Part shown: positions 14,701-25,075 of the stretch, piece after piece
How positions within the stretch are numbered: position 1 is the first letter of the stretch
How the letters are laid out: each line of letters starts with the position of its first letter
Source of the DNA: Adineta steineri
Lineage: Eukaryota > Rotifera > Eurotatoria > Adinetida > Adinetidae
NCBI GenBank assembly: GCA_905250115.1
Contig: CAJNOI010000156.1
Span: 62,001 to 126,000 of the forward strand
Length of the DNA: 64,000 bases
Reading direction: 5' to 3'
Program-made: the position numbers and the translations under genes
Notes under the pieces: model-generated
Database searches by the model: none
What the model was told of the DNA's origin: nothing
Seen by the model: only the letters and a program-made list of their open reading frames with translations

Positions 14701-15758
14701 TTATTATACTTAGTAAGAAAAAGCTCTATTTATATGATAAATACATATATATATTTATTTAGATCTTCCTGAAACCCATTTTTCAAATAGTCGAATATAT
14801 GATTCACAAGTTGTAGAAATACGTGATGATTTATCATTAATTATTTTAATGTCAACAGCTGACGAAGTTAATATACTTTCTGCACCATCCAATCATTCAT
14901 TTTCATCATTTATTTATTTACCTTTATATATTTTTGAAGTTTGTAAGTATTGACATGAAGTTTTAATAATGTTCGTTAGAATTATTTTTAAATTTTATTT
15001 TAGTACAACATTTAAGTAATAATTATCGTTTCATATGTCAATATAGTCGTGTATCAATTTGTCTTGATTTTGAATTAATTTGTGCCCAACAAAATCAACG
15101 TGAAGCATTTTCAATCAATGAATTAGATGAAACACGTTATCGTCTTAATCATTTATTATCTTGTCAACAAGATCTTGATGATATATGGCGTTTATCACGT
15201 TGGCTTGTACATGTTATAAATTGTGCGAAAGATAAAACATATTCTGGTATATCACTTAAATCATTTCAATCATCAACAAATTTTAATCAAATCAAAACTG
15301 ATGTACAATTATTTCAATCAGAAAATTATTCAATGAAAAAAAGTGATAGTGGTTTTATAGATATTGATGATCATTCAATTGAATTAACATTTTATATATC
15401 ATTATTATCATCAAATACATATAATCCATTTAAAATTCGATTAAATAAAATGACAAAATTAAATGATATTTTACAAATTATTTTAAAAGAACAAGAAAAA
15501 CATTTTTTTCAATTAAATTCATCAATAAATTTTGTTTGGATACGTTCAAATGGACGGGAATATATAATTGAAGAAAATTTAACAGCTTATGATATACAAA
15601 AACGTCTTGGAAATTTTGGTGGACAAATTTATTTACGTGCAAAAGATTTATCAATAGGACATTCGTCACAATCGATTGAAAAAACACCATGGTTATTTGC
15701 ACCAACATCAGAGACACATTCAACATTACCTGGATCAAATTTAAGCTTAAATATTTAA
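7352..15758 (+). CDS. ANKFN1: Ankyrin/fibronectin type III/Ras-association protein, ANKFN1 (wide awake) homologue
   Basis: A large multi-exon gene. The N-terminal exons are basic and low-complexity. An ankyrin unit is encoded around 11620-11718 (DWCPLDIAIMLNNIPMVRLL). A fibronectin type III domain follows at about 12860-13220 (IPDAPTNVRLMVTGSDNITV; later NLPVGQKCYVRVSAGN). The family-specific middle includes GLYLVSVMVNGDRILVTNED near 13605 and GLYVAYLKMQNSVDSVRVMV near 14465, then DEWEWL. A Ras-association-like segment at about 15380-15650 closes the protein at the TAA ending at 15758. Fly WAKE regulates neuronal excitability and sleep timing; mammalian ANKFN1 affects vestibular and neuronal function. 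The role here is inferred from the family. The start is uncertain because several first exons exist, and the junction between about 12515 and 12702 could not be resolved in frame. Confidence 0.85.
8381..8433. repeat. (GA)n microsatellite in intron
   Basis: A purine tract of GA dinucleotides with small interruptions lies between candidate first exons A and B of the ANKFN1-like gene. Confidence 0.9.
8705..8757. repeat. (TTG)n trinucleotide microsatellite in intron
   Basis: GTT/TTG triplets with single interruptions (GATG, TTA) in the same intronic region. No coding role is evident. Confidence 0.9.
9530..9711 (+). other. Candidate alternative first exon B of the ANKFN1-like gene
   Basis: An open segment with possible starts at 9530 or 9578 (MNTTMTTRSPID) ends AGAAG before the donor GTCGGT, also phase 2 and closely matching the end of exon A. 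It would splice to the same acceptor at 10399-10400. The similar basic composition and identical phase suggest an alternative promoter. Expression data would be needed to prove it. Confidence 0.45.
10387..10576 (+). other. Exon C of the ANKFN1-like gene, with its own ATG or an internal acceptor
   Basis: An ATG at 10387 opens MSCFRHQFRRSTTYDISSEE and ends AAAG before GTTTTAG (phase 1), joining in frame to the exon at 10635 (DEQKPTVPS). The AG at 10399-10400 lies inside the fifth codon in exactly the phase needed by donors A and B. The exon can therefore serve as a first exon or as a second one. Confidence 0.5.
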
Positions 15759-17109
15759 AAACAAAAAAACGAATGTTCATACTTCTTTTTTGTCTTCTCT
15801 GTAAATTATATAGCAACAATAAATGTCATGTGATATGATTTAAAAGAATTATACAGCAAAGCACTCGATAAATTTCAAGTGTAGATTGAGCTCATCTTTT
15901 TTTGTGATAGATACAATTACTAACTTTAATTTACTCTCGTTCCCTATATGGTTCTAGAATAATTTAATACTAAATTCAAATATACACCTGAAACTTTCTC
16001 ATTTTTAATTGTTACTCAGTCAATATGATAAGACACATGTATTTTATCTTTCCTTACCATGAAAAAAACTTTCATTTAGATTCATTTATCAATGTGTTTC
16101 AAATAGCTTATTACTCAAAACTTGTTTATTATTCTAAGAAAACATTTTAATGATGTTTAATTATTTGATAAAAGATCGATTGGAATATTGACATATAGAA
16201 TTATTTATATTTACTTTTTTTGATTACAATCGAGGTTATTGCACGAGAACTTCATCATATTTTCAAGGTTTAAAATATAGAATAAGATTAACGAGTAAGT
16301 CAAACAAATTCTATATATAATATATAAAAATATAATCAATAATTAAACGTAAATTTATTTGGTTTTCATCTTATTTTCAGTATTTATTCGACTGATAATC
16401 GTTTTTTCACAATGGTTCAATTCATAGACAAAATAACATCTTGTTAATTAAACATGTTTAATAGTTTTCTCTTCCTTTTTGTCAATTAGTTATTATATTT
16501 AAGATATTAACATAATTTTATTTTACTAGGGTTTAATCAAATTACGATAAAATAGAATAATTAAATTGATTTATGTCTGATTCTAATTTAAAATTTGATT
16601 TAAATATATAAATAAAATAAATAACATAAAATTAAAATTAAATATTAAAATGGATGTGGGTGTGGATGAAGATAAAGTAGATACACTCACATCTACATCC
16701 ACACCGTCCATCTTTGTCGACTACATAATGACCACATGTATGCTTTGACTCGAAAGCTAATTTAAACATCTTTTTAATTTCGTGTCTACTAATCAATGAT
16801 CAACAAACCTGTTTTCATACTTGTGTAATTCATCAAATATTTCATCATATAAAAAAACCTTTTCCTTACTTGCAATTATCAAATAACAAACATGACTCAA
16901 CACGTTTTTTTGTCTGTAGAAGGAAAGTGAATTCTTTTTCGCGGAATAACTCGATGTTTGTTTTTCATAGCAACATCAAAAACAGCTAAAGAAAAGAACA
17001 ACGTTTCGCAAGGAAGTAGGCACCTATATAAAAAAAGTCATTTTTGATCATTAATTGACTACTAAACTTTACAAAGTAACTCCAGTTCAAATCATTCACG
17101 AAGCAAACA
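15759..17109. other. Intergenic region between the ANKFN1-like gene and the first ART gene
   Basis: AT-rich, with no gene recognised. It holds the first TGTGGG-type element of the window (16651-16711) and, in its last 100 bp, the presumed promoter and 5' UTR of the ART gene. Confidence 0.6.
16651..16711. repeat. TGTGGG-like inverted element, copy a
   Basis: A left arm with GGATGTGGGTGTGGATG and a right arm with CATCCACACCG surround a spacer containing GTAGATACACTCAC. The same spacer recurs in reverse orientation at about 19550, on the far side of the ART gene. Confidence 0.7.
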
Positions 17110-19167
17110 ATGAACAAAGAAAAAACAACAACAAATGCATTTACAGTTCCACAAGGTGCAGTTCAACAAATGCAAAATGTACTCCTAATCTGGTTAGACG
17201 GTAACATTGACGAAACAAATGATGATTGTCAAAATACAATCACAAGATTACGATGTGCTGTTGAGGACATTAAGACATATACAAATGGTGATCAATGCCT
17301 TGAATTTATTGAAACAGTCGTCGATAAGAAGGTATGTATGATTATGCCTGGATATCTTGGACACCATATTGTGCTTCGTGTGCACAATATGTCTCAATTA
17401 GATTCAATTTTCATTTTTTGTGGTAATAAAACACCCCATGAACAATGGGTCAAAGATTGGCCCAAAATAAAGGGTGTCTTCACAGATATTACACCCATCT
17501 GTGAAGCACTCAAGGAAGATGCTGATCGATGTGAGCAGAAAGCTATTCCCATCAGTTTCATGAGACCAAATGAAAAGTTGGATCAATTAGATCCTTCTTT
17601 TATGTACACCCAAATCATCAAAGAAATCTTACTAACCATCAAATTCGGCCAAAACGACATACAAGATTATATCGATTACTGTCGCGTTGTTTTTGCCGAA
17701 AATGAACTAGAAATTGAAAACATTGAACGGTTACAAAGTGAATACTACAACAAAACACCAATTTATTGGTACAGCTACCCAATGTTCTTGTATCCCATGA
17801 TGAATCGTGCATTACGATCGATGGATGGTGATATCATCACACGGATGGGCTTCTTCATTTGTGATCTTCATCGACAAATTGAACAAATGCACAAGGAACA
17901 ATATGGTGGTGCAACTGCTGCAGACCCCTTCACCGTTTATCGTGGTCAAGGTTTATCTACAGCGGATTTTGAAAAAATGACTACAAATATAGGTGGTCTT
18001 ATTTCATTCAACAGCTTCTTATCTACCAGTATAGTTCGCGGAATTTCAGAAGAGTTTGTTCAAGCTGCTATAACAAATCCAGATCAAGTGCGTGTTCTTT
18101 TTATTATGGAAGTTAATCCTGCTGAATCAACAACACCATTTGCTTCGATTGCTGGTCTTAGCGAGCTCCCACGAGAACAGGAAATCTTGTTTTCGATGCA
18201 TAGTGTTTTTCATATCCAGGATATTAAACAGATGGATGAAAATAATCGTTTATATGAAGTTAACTTGGTACTTACTGCTGACAACGATCCAAAATTGAAA
18301 AGACTTACAGATTACATTCGACAAGAGAGTTTTCCAAACGATGAGGGATGGTTCCGACTGGGCTTGGTACTATGGAAAATGGGTTTATTCGATAAAGCTG
18401 AAGATATTTATCAAGTTTTACTTGATCAAACAACGAATCACAAAGACAAAGCACCTATTTATCATCGCCTTGGTACGATCAAATATGATCAAGGAAACCA
18501 TCGAGAAGCACTATCATCTTATCAAAAAGCCCTTGAAATTTGGCAGCAATCAGCTACCCCCAATTATCCGGATTTGGCTTCTTCATACAATAACATTGGT
18601 TTAGTGCACATAAACATGGGTAATTATTCGAAAGCACTTTCATCTTATGAAAAAGCTGTTGAAATCCAACAACAATCACTTACTGCGAATCATCCTGATT
18701 TGGCTTCTTCATATAACAACATTGGTGAAGTGNNNNNNNNNNTGGCTTCTTCATATAACAACATTGGTGAAGTGCATAGAAACATGGGTGATTATCCAAA
18801 AGCACTGTCATCTCATGAAAAAGCCCTTAAAATTCAAGAACAATCACTTCCTCTCAATCATCCTGATTTGGCTAAATCCTACAATAACATTGGTTCAGTG
18901 TATTACAACTTGGGCAATTATTCAAAAGCACTTTCTTATTATGAAAAAGCTGCTGAAATCCAACAACAATCACTTTCTCTCAATCATCCTGATTTGGCTT
19001 ATTCCTACAACAACATTGGTGAAGTGCATTACAGCATGGATAATTATCCGAAAGCCTGTACATTTTATGAGCATGCTTTACAAATTGCACAACAGTCATT
19101 ACCTTCCGATCATCCGAACATTCAAAAGTATAGAAGTAACCTCGAGGATGTAAAAAACAAACAATAA
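17110..19167 (+). CDS. Arginine ADP-ribosyltransferase with TPR repeats (ART-TPR), copy 1
   Basis: A single-exon gene with three regions. Residues about 20-150 form an alpha/beta, receiver-like domain (VLLIWLDGNID; VCMIMPGYLG). Residues about 160-390 are an R-S-E class ART domain. Arg278 lies in VYRGQG, the Ser motif at 302-307 in FNSFLSTS, and the catalytic E-x-E pair at 356/358 in REQEILF. Residues about 400-680 are kinesin-light-chain-like 42-residue TPR units (SYNNIG, GNYSKALSSYEKA, NHPDLA). Family knowledge says such enzymes move ADP-ribose from NAD+ to arginine; no signal peptide or membrane segment is visible, so a cytosolic location is inferred. All key residues are present. The coding DNA is less AT-rich than its flanks. 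Ten Ns interrupt the TPR array. TGTGGG elements in opposite orientation flank the gene. Confidence 0.9.
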   Translation: MNKEKTTTNAFTVPQGAVQQMQNVLLIWLDGNIDETNDDCQNTITRLRCAVEDIKTYTNGDQCLEFIETVVDKKVCMIMPGYLGHHIVLRVHNMSQLDSIFIFCGNKTPHEQWVKDWPKIKGVFTDITPICEALKEDADRCEQKAIPISFMRPNEKLDQLDPSFMYTQIIKEILLTIKFGQNDIQDYIDYCRVVFAENELEIENIERLQSEYYNKTPIYWYSYPMFLYPMMNRALRSMDGDIITRMGFFICDLHRQIEQMHKEQYGGATAADPFTVYRGQGLSTADFEKMTTNIGGLISFNSFLSTSIVRGISEEFVQAAITNPDQVRVLFIMEVNPAESTTPFASIAGLSELPREQEILFSMHSVFHIQDIKQMDENNRLYEVNLVLTADNDPKLKRLTDYIRQESFPNDEGWFRLGLVLWKMGLFDKAEDIYQVLLDQTTNHKDKAPIYHRLGTIKYDQGNHREALSSYQKALEIWQQSATPNYPDLASSYNNIGLVHINMGNYSKALSSYEKAVEIQQQSLTANHPDLASSYNNIGEVXXXXASSYNNIGEVHRNMGDYPKALSSHEKALKIQEQSLPLNHPDLAKSYNNIGSVYYNLGNYSKALSYYEKAAEIQQQSLSLNHPDLAYSYNNIGEVHYSMDNYPKACTFYEHALQIAQQSLPSDHPNIQKYRSNLEDVKNKQ
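18733..18742. other. Assembly gap inside the TPR array
   Basis: Ten Ns stand between two copies of the same TPR unit text (GCTTCTTCATATAACAAC on both sides, with one synonymous stretch). The array was probably collapsed, so the number of TPR units is unknown. Confidence 0.95.
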
Positions 19168-19500
19168 TTTATATTGTTATGAATTTTATTTTATGAAGAA
19201 GAAAAAATAACCTTTCTAAATGAGAAAACAATTGTTTAAAATGCGCGCGCGTACAGAGAAGCTCTAATCTTGTTGGGAACACAAATGAGTGTTAAAATCC
19301 ATCGGTAAGGTAAACAATACATATCAATAGATATGCATTGTAGAAAAAGACTTTTACGATATGAAATTATTGTGCCTGAACAATGTAGAGTTTGGCTGTA
19401 TTGCATGAGAAAAAGAACGGCCACCCAACGATTTGCTACGAAAGCGTTGAAAGGTAAAATGTCGAAAACGCTTAGATGAATGTGGAATGAAGAAAGGATA

Positions 19501-19601
19501 CCCACCCTGATCTCCACACCCTCAAGATGATGGGTGGTATGGGTGTGGATGTGAGTGTATCTACTTCACCTTCATCTTCATCCACAGCCATACCCATCCT
19601 T
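19501..19601. repeat. TGTGGG-like inverted element, copy b
   Basis: It contains CTCCACACCCTCAAGATG, then GGTATGGGTGTGGATG, then the spacer GTGAGTGTATCTACTT and a closing CATCCACAGCCATACCC arm. The spacer is the reverse complement of that in copy a at 16651, so the pair brackets the ART gene in inverted orientation. Confidence 0.7.
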
Positions 19602-20803
19602 ACGAAGAAAGAGATACAAATAGAAACAAATGGAAAAGAATATCTTTTTTTTAACATAAAAATCATAGAAATAATGTTAGTTTGAATCTGGTTATTATTA
19701 CAATTGAATTGAATGAAGTTATTGAACAATTACTATTGCTTTGATCGAGGTAAAATACAAATAGCGAGCGGTAACACAAGTCTATAGTTGTGGTTGTGAT
19801 ATTTTATTTTCTCAATTATTCTATGATTAAATTATATATAAAAATTCCCACTTATATTGAATTATCGTATATGTTTGCAAACATAGGAAAAAAACAAACA
19901 ATGATCACGAAACGAAATTTTTCTTTCCTTCCTTCTTACGCATATATAGTGTTCAGCATTTCTTTATATTCGAATATATTTCCGCTTATCACTAGTTCTG
20001 CTGCAATCTCTTGCTTAACTCTTTAAAGACACAATATTTTTTAATCATTTGCTTGTATTTAACTCAAAATGTCAAAGTGGTGAGACACTATCACTGAAAA
20101 CATATAGTTTAAATATGCTAATTTATCCTGAGCTAATTGATTTTAATAAATAAATGAGTTGGAAATATATAACTTCAATCATCTTGCATATCTAACAGTT
20201 TGATGTAAATAAAATACTTTTTACTATTGATATATAGATGAAACAAGATATATGTCCATCGTCTTTAAATAATTAAGATTTTTCTTTCAGTACTCAAATT
20301 ACTTGCTTTCATCTTAACACATCTTAGATAATGAGACTCACTAATAAATCCCACAATATTCTAACAAGGAAGTTAATAAAACAACACATTGGTTTTTCTT
20401 TTTTTCTTTATATAAGAGACAACGCATAATGTGCCATCTGTTGTTTTTTTTATTATTTGAATTATCTATTATATACCATAATGGCTCTCATTAAAACAAT
20501 CAAGATAAAAAATCTGTAACAAATGAAATAATAAATTTTATTTTTTTTGTTATTTTTTGCTAGTTTCCTAAGGCATTCAGCACAATCTTTGTGATTGATA
20601 CACAAAAAAGACTTTATTTTCTTCCAGCTTGTGATCGATCAGTTTAGGCTTCGAACAACTTGTTGATGACTATCATGAATCAGGTTTCAACTTTTTGAAT
20701 GGTATATCAAGGACTTAGGATTGCATAAGACTTTGAGAAAACTATAAAATGATTATGTTGATTTGGGTATAGTTTCCTCTGCAAACTATCTTTTTGGAGC
20801 TTG

Positions 20804-20856
20804 AAGATCTTGAGGGTGTGGACAAATACGGACAACGTCACCCACACCCATATCTT
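20804..20856. repeat. TGTGGG-like inverted element, copy c
   Basis: The left arm GATCTTGAGGGTGTGG and right arm CACCCACACCCATATC surround a short spacer. Confidence 0.65.
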
Positions 20857-21113
20857 ATAATCATTTCTAGTTTAATTCTCAATTCTTCAACTGATAATTA
20901 ACTATTTTTTCTAAATATAATCATTAATAAAACATGCATCTGTAGAAGCTAAATAACAAAAATATGTCGAATTAATTGAGAAAAATAAATATATTTATTG
21001 AAAGAAGCGTTATAAGAATCCTTTGTTCTGCTACATTTTCTTAGATCTCTTTTGAAATTAGTAACATAAACTTGTGTAACTTTCAAATTGTTATACTTTT
21101 TTTAGATTAAAAT

Positions 21114-24020
21114 ATGAGTTATGTACGAGTAGGACGTATTTGTACATGGATTCTAATATTTATTTTATTTTTTTACGTTATTTTATCAAATATTTTGATT
21201 AAAAATGATAATAATAATAATATTTCATCATGGTCAAATGTATTTAAATTCAATTATTATAAAAATAAACAAACATTTGATATATTAATTAATAATAAAA
21301 GTCTTCCTAAAATACTTATTGTATTAGGTACACGTCCAGAAGCAATAAAATGTGCTCCATTAATTGCTGAATTAAAATCTGATTATTATCGTTCAAAATT
21401 TCAAGTTATTGTTATTAGTACTGCTCAACATCGAGAAATTTTACAACAAAATTTAATGGCATTTAAACAAACAGTTGATATTGATTTAGATTTAATGATG
21501 AATAATCAAAATTTATCTAATTTATTTCATCGAATATTTTTTCAAATAAATGAACAAATAAATCTAATTAAACCAAATTTATTAATTGTTCAAGGCGACA
21601 CAACAAGTGCACTTGTTTCTGCTTTAGTTGCTTCATATCATCAAATTCCAGTTGCACATGTTGAAGCAGGTCTTCGAACATTTAATTTATCAAATCCATT
21701 TCCCGAAGAACTTAATCGAAAAATAATTGATTCATTTGCTAAACTTATGTTTGCACCAACAACATTTGCTAAAGAAGTACTTATTCGAGAAGGTGCTTGT
21801 GAAACAGATATATTTATAACTGGTAATACTGGTGTTGATGCATTTTATCAATATTATAAACAAGAAAATCCAAATAAAAATAATTCAATATTAAGATTAA
21901 TTGATAATTTTAAAAAGAATCCAATTAATAAAACTCGCTCAATTGTTATTCTTGTTACTATGCATCGTAGAGAAAATTTTCCATATTTATTTGATATGTG
22001 TCGTGCTATAAAAACTATAGCTAATGAACATACTACAGATATTTTAATTATTTTACCTGTTCATCCAAATCCAAATGTTAAAAATGTCGTATTAAAAATT
22101 TTAAATAATTTAGATAATGTTAAAATTGTTGATCCAATATCATATGACATATTTGGTTATGTTTTATTAGAATCAGATATAATTCTGACTGATTCAGGTG
22201 GAATTCAAGAAGAAGCAGTTAGTATTGGCAAACCAGTTATATTAATGAAAATGACAACTGAAAGACCAGAAGGAATTTATCTTGGTACAATTAAACAAAT
22301 AGGTATTTTTTATGATGATATTATAAAAGCAGTTAATGATGAATTGAAAAATATTAAGATAACGAATCAAACATCGAAAAGAAATATTTTTGGTGATGGA
22401 ACTGCATCGAAACAAATTGCAGCTGTTATTGAGAATTATTTTTCCGGAAATTATAAATCAAATATAAAATGTATGACAAAATTTCGTCAAGATTCTATTG
22501 CTCAATATGTTTATTCATATAAAAATATATCATCACATACTATTCGACGAAAGATGATGATAAATTTAACAAAAGTACAATCGCCTCTTACTTTGGATGA
22601 AATACTTAAAATTCCTAGTCAATATAATATATCAAAGAAAAATGAGGATAGATTTGCACTTACTACTATTATTGGATTATATAAACGGGAAGGTTTAGTT
22701 CGACGATGGATTGAAGCACTTCTTTTACAAACACATCCACCAAAAGAAATTTGGATTATTTATTTTGCTTCACCTATTGCAGATAAACTCGATATTGAAA
22801 TTAAAGAAATACGTTTATTATTTAATAATGGATCAAATTATTGTCATGAATGGTGTATAGAAAATAAATGTAACATCAATAATAATGAGATTAGATCTAA
22901 TTGTACTGCTAAATGTATAGAATTTTGTATGAAATTACCTGCAATGTTATTCGTAGGTATGGGAGAAATGCAATTAAAATATTTTGGAAGGTTTCAGCTT
23001 GCTCTTCAGTGTCGAACAAAATATGTCATCGTTTTTGATGATGATTGTATACCTCAAAAACGATATTTAGAAGTTGCAATGTATACAATTAATACAAAAG
23101 AATATCGAGGTATTCTAGGAACGAAAGGTACACCTGCAGCAGAGAATTATTATTATGGTCCTGTATCAAAAAGTAATCAAATTATTGAAGTTGATGTCGT
23201 TGGTTGAAGTTGGTTGATGGAAAGTGAATGGGTTAAATTAATGTTTCATGATAAAATATATTCATGGGATACCGGTGAAGATTTTCATTTATGTGCAAAT
23301 GCACGGAAATATGCTAATATTAGAAGTTTTGTTATGCCTGTTGACGAAAATGATGATACTACACATTCATTTACAAAAGATTATTTTAATATTAGTAATA
23401 AAGGAGATACAACTAGACGAGTACCTGGAGATTTATTAAGTAGAGAATTTATTATAGATCAATTATGGTTACATGGTGATCGTTTAATGAATAGTTATAA
23501 AATATCAAAACCATCATTAATATTATTTGCAGAAACGCAACATGATACTATGTTATTGATATCACTTATAAAACAACAGATGATACAACTTGGTGGTTTC
23601 ATACATTTTGCAACTTCAAATATGTTAAAAACAGATATAGAAATGATTAAAATAAAAAAAGAAGTTAAATCATTCCATGATTTTATGATTGGTCGTGATT
23701 TTAATATAGATCCAACACCTATTACTGCTACAGCTGAAATTCATTATGGATTTGATATGGTTATGCAAGGTACACAAAGTACAGCAGTAATTATTCTGGG
23801 TTCTTCATCCACAATAAATATGTTTGCATTAGTATCAGCAGCATTCTTAAGAAATATTCCTATTATCAATATTTATATACAAGATAATATTGTGGATTTG
23901 AAAAGAGCAGAAGTAATCATGACAATGTCTTCATTTACTATTCGAACTTTTTCTAATCAAACATTGAGTAACTTGCAATCTCAAGAGTTAAATAATCTTC
24001 TAGTTCATCTTTATAAATAA
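21114..24020 (+). CDS. Membrane-anchored UDP-GlcNAc 2-epimerase/GT2 glycosyltransferase fusion, interrupted by in-frame TGA
   Basis: A type II membrane anchor (residues about 10-28) precedes a full non-hydrolysing, WecB-type UDP-GlcNAc 2-epimerase domain (about 65-450). Its motifs are GTRPEAIK, QGDTTSAL, HVEAGLRT, PEELNRK, TMHRREN, and DSGGIQEEA with a TERPEG loop. A GT2-like glycosyltransferase starts near residue 516 (FALTTIIGLYKREG), with FDDDCIP as the metal-binding site near 640. At 23205-23207 the frame meets TGA, then continues open for 270 codons in the same frame (SWLMESEW; SWDTGEDF, a likely GT2 ED motif). It ends with a third domain that resembles half an epimerase. In GT2 relatives a Gly commonly precedes SW, so a single-base GGA-to-TGA change is the simplest reading. 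The gene may be a recent pseudogene, a null allele or an error. The bacterial-type epimerase suggests horizontal origin. Confidence 0.8.
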
Positions 24021-24050
24021 AAATTTAGTATTCACAAAAAATCCCAATTA

Positions 24051-24064
24051 GGGGTGGGTGTCAA
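24051..24064. repeat. TGTGGG-like half element, copy d
   Basis: A single arm, GGGGTGGGTGTCAA, lies just after the epimerase fusion stop codon. No inverted partner is visible nearby. Confidence 0.35.
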
Positions 24065-24169
24065 TATCCATCATCTCTAGCTTTTTCTAAAAAAACGACG
24101 AGCTATACTACTGATATTCCAAATTTTATTTAAGTTAAAAGAACAAAAATAGAATATGATTTCAATGAT

Positions 24170-25075
24170 TTATGCTACTGTTGATACTACCATATTTGAT
24201 CGGCATTTTATCCTTTTCATGACAGATATTTTAAGCGGAGCCGTAACTAGAAATAAAAGAAGCAAAAGCGGAAACATTGCAATGTACATAGGTATATAAG
24301 CTATACGAAAGTGATATTTGGGTGCACAATTGAAAAATGACATAAACGTAAACAATGTAAGTGGGAGAAATGTTAGGATCATGACTATGATACGTATGAC
24401 AATGCGTTCAACCATTTTTAATTCTCTTTGTGCACGAAGTAAAGTGTTTGCAGGTATTGTATGTCTACGTATTTCTTTCACATATCGAACCAACTTAAAA
24501 TAATAGAATACAATTAACAAGATAGGAATTCCATAGGTAAAAAATGACATATAAAGTATTGAGAAAGAAAGTCGAAGAGGTAATTGACATATTTGATTAT
24601 CGACATTGTAGATAATTTCATTATTAAATAAAAATGCCAAAGCATATATAAAACTAATTATCCATGATATACAAATGATTATTGCTTGAAATCGAATTGA
24701 TCGAAAGTATAATCGACTAGGATAAACTACAAGAATATATCGATAAAAAGCTTCTACTGCATTCGAATAATTTTGTGCAGCACCCACAGCATAAACCATA
24801 TAACCTCGAAAAACACAAAGTGAATCTTGATATTGAACTTGTCGAAGATCATTTATAAGTGTAAATACACATAAACTAAGTAAAACACATCCAAGTACAA
24901 ATGCACTTAATAATCTATTAGCAGTGAACATCATTGGTACTGTATGACATGTTTTATCAATTGATATAACAATTAAAAATATCATACCAAGTATAACGGC
25001 TAAGGTAATAGGGATAATCATAAAAATATCCAACGGAATAAACCATGATTCAACGATTGTCTTAGTCAAGTTCAT
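24170..25075 (-). CDS. Rhodopsin-like (class A) seven-transmembrane receptor, orphan
   Basis: A 301-residue single-exon protein with seven hydrophobic segments. A conserved Cys before TM3 (DSLCVF) and one in the second extracellular loop (NQICQLP) could form the usual disulphide. The DRY position at the end of TM3 reads FYRY, keeping the Arg. A basic third cytoplasmic loop (RAQRELKMVERIVIRI) leads into TM6 (TFLPLTLFTF). The TM7 NPxxY motif is degenerate (TAPLKI). The start at 25075 puts a short N-terminus before TM1. The plasma-membrane G-protein-coupled receptor role is from family knowledge; the ligand is unknown. It is transcribed toward the epimerase gene, with only about 150 bp between the two 3' ends. 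Confidence 0.8.
   Translation of the reverse strand: MNLTKTIVESWFIPLDIFMIIPITLAVILGMIFLIVISIDKTCHTVPMMFTANRLLSAFVLGCVLLSLCVFTLINDLRQVQYQDSLCVFRGYMVYAVGAAQNYSNAVEAFYRYILVVYPSRLYFRSIRFQAIIICISWIISFIYALAFLFNNEIIYNVDNQICQLPLRLSFSILYMSFFTYGIPILLIVFYYFKLVRYVKEIRRHTIPANTLLRAQRELKMVERIVIRIIVMILTFLPLTLFTFMSFFNCAPKYHFRIAYIPMYIAMFPLLLLLFLVTAPLKISVMKRIKCRSNMVVSTVA

Larger units (their letters stand above)
19168..21113. other. Intergenic region between the first ART and the epimerase fusion gene
   Basis: About 1.9 kb of AT-rich sequence carrying two TGTGGG-type elements (19501-19601 and 20804-20856). No exon was recognised. The right end has a pyrimidine tract and AG shortly before the epimerase ATG. Confidence 0.6.

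Noticed and set aside
18341-19153. Overlapping plus-strand frames inside the ART-TPR gene
   Set aside because: Frame-shifted shadows of the TPR repeats, with repetitive low-quality peptide.
23190-23225. TGA at 23205 removed by a tiny intron or read as selenocysteine
   Set aside because: The possible GT-AG span is about a dozen bases, too short to splice; the position in GT2 relatives is Gly, not Cys, and no SECIS-like hairpin was seen in the short 3' flank.
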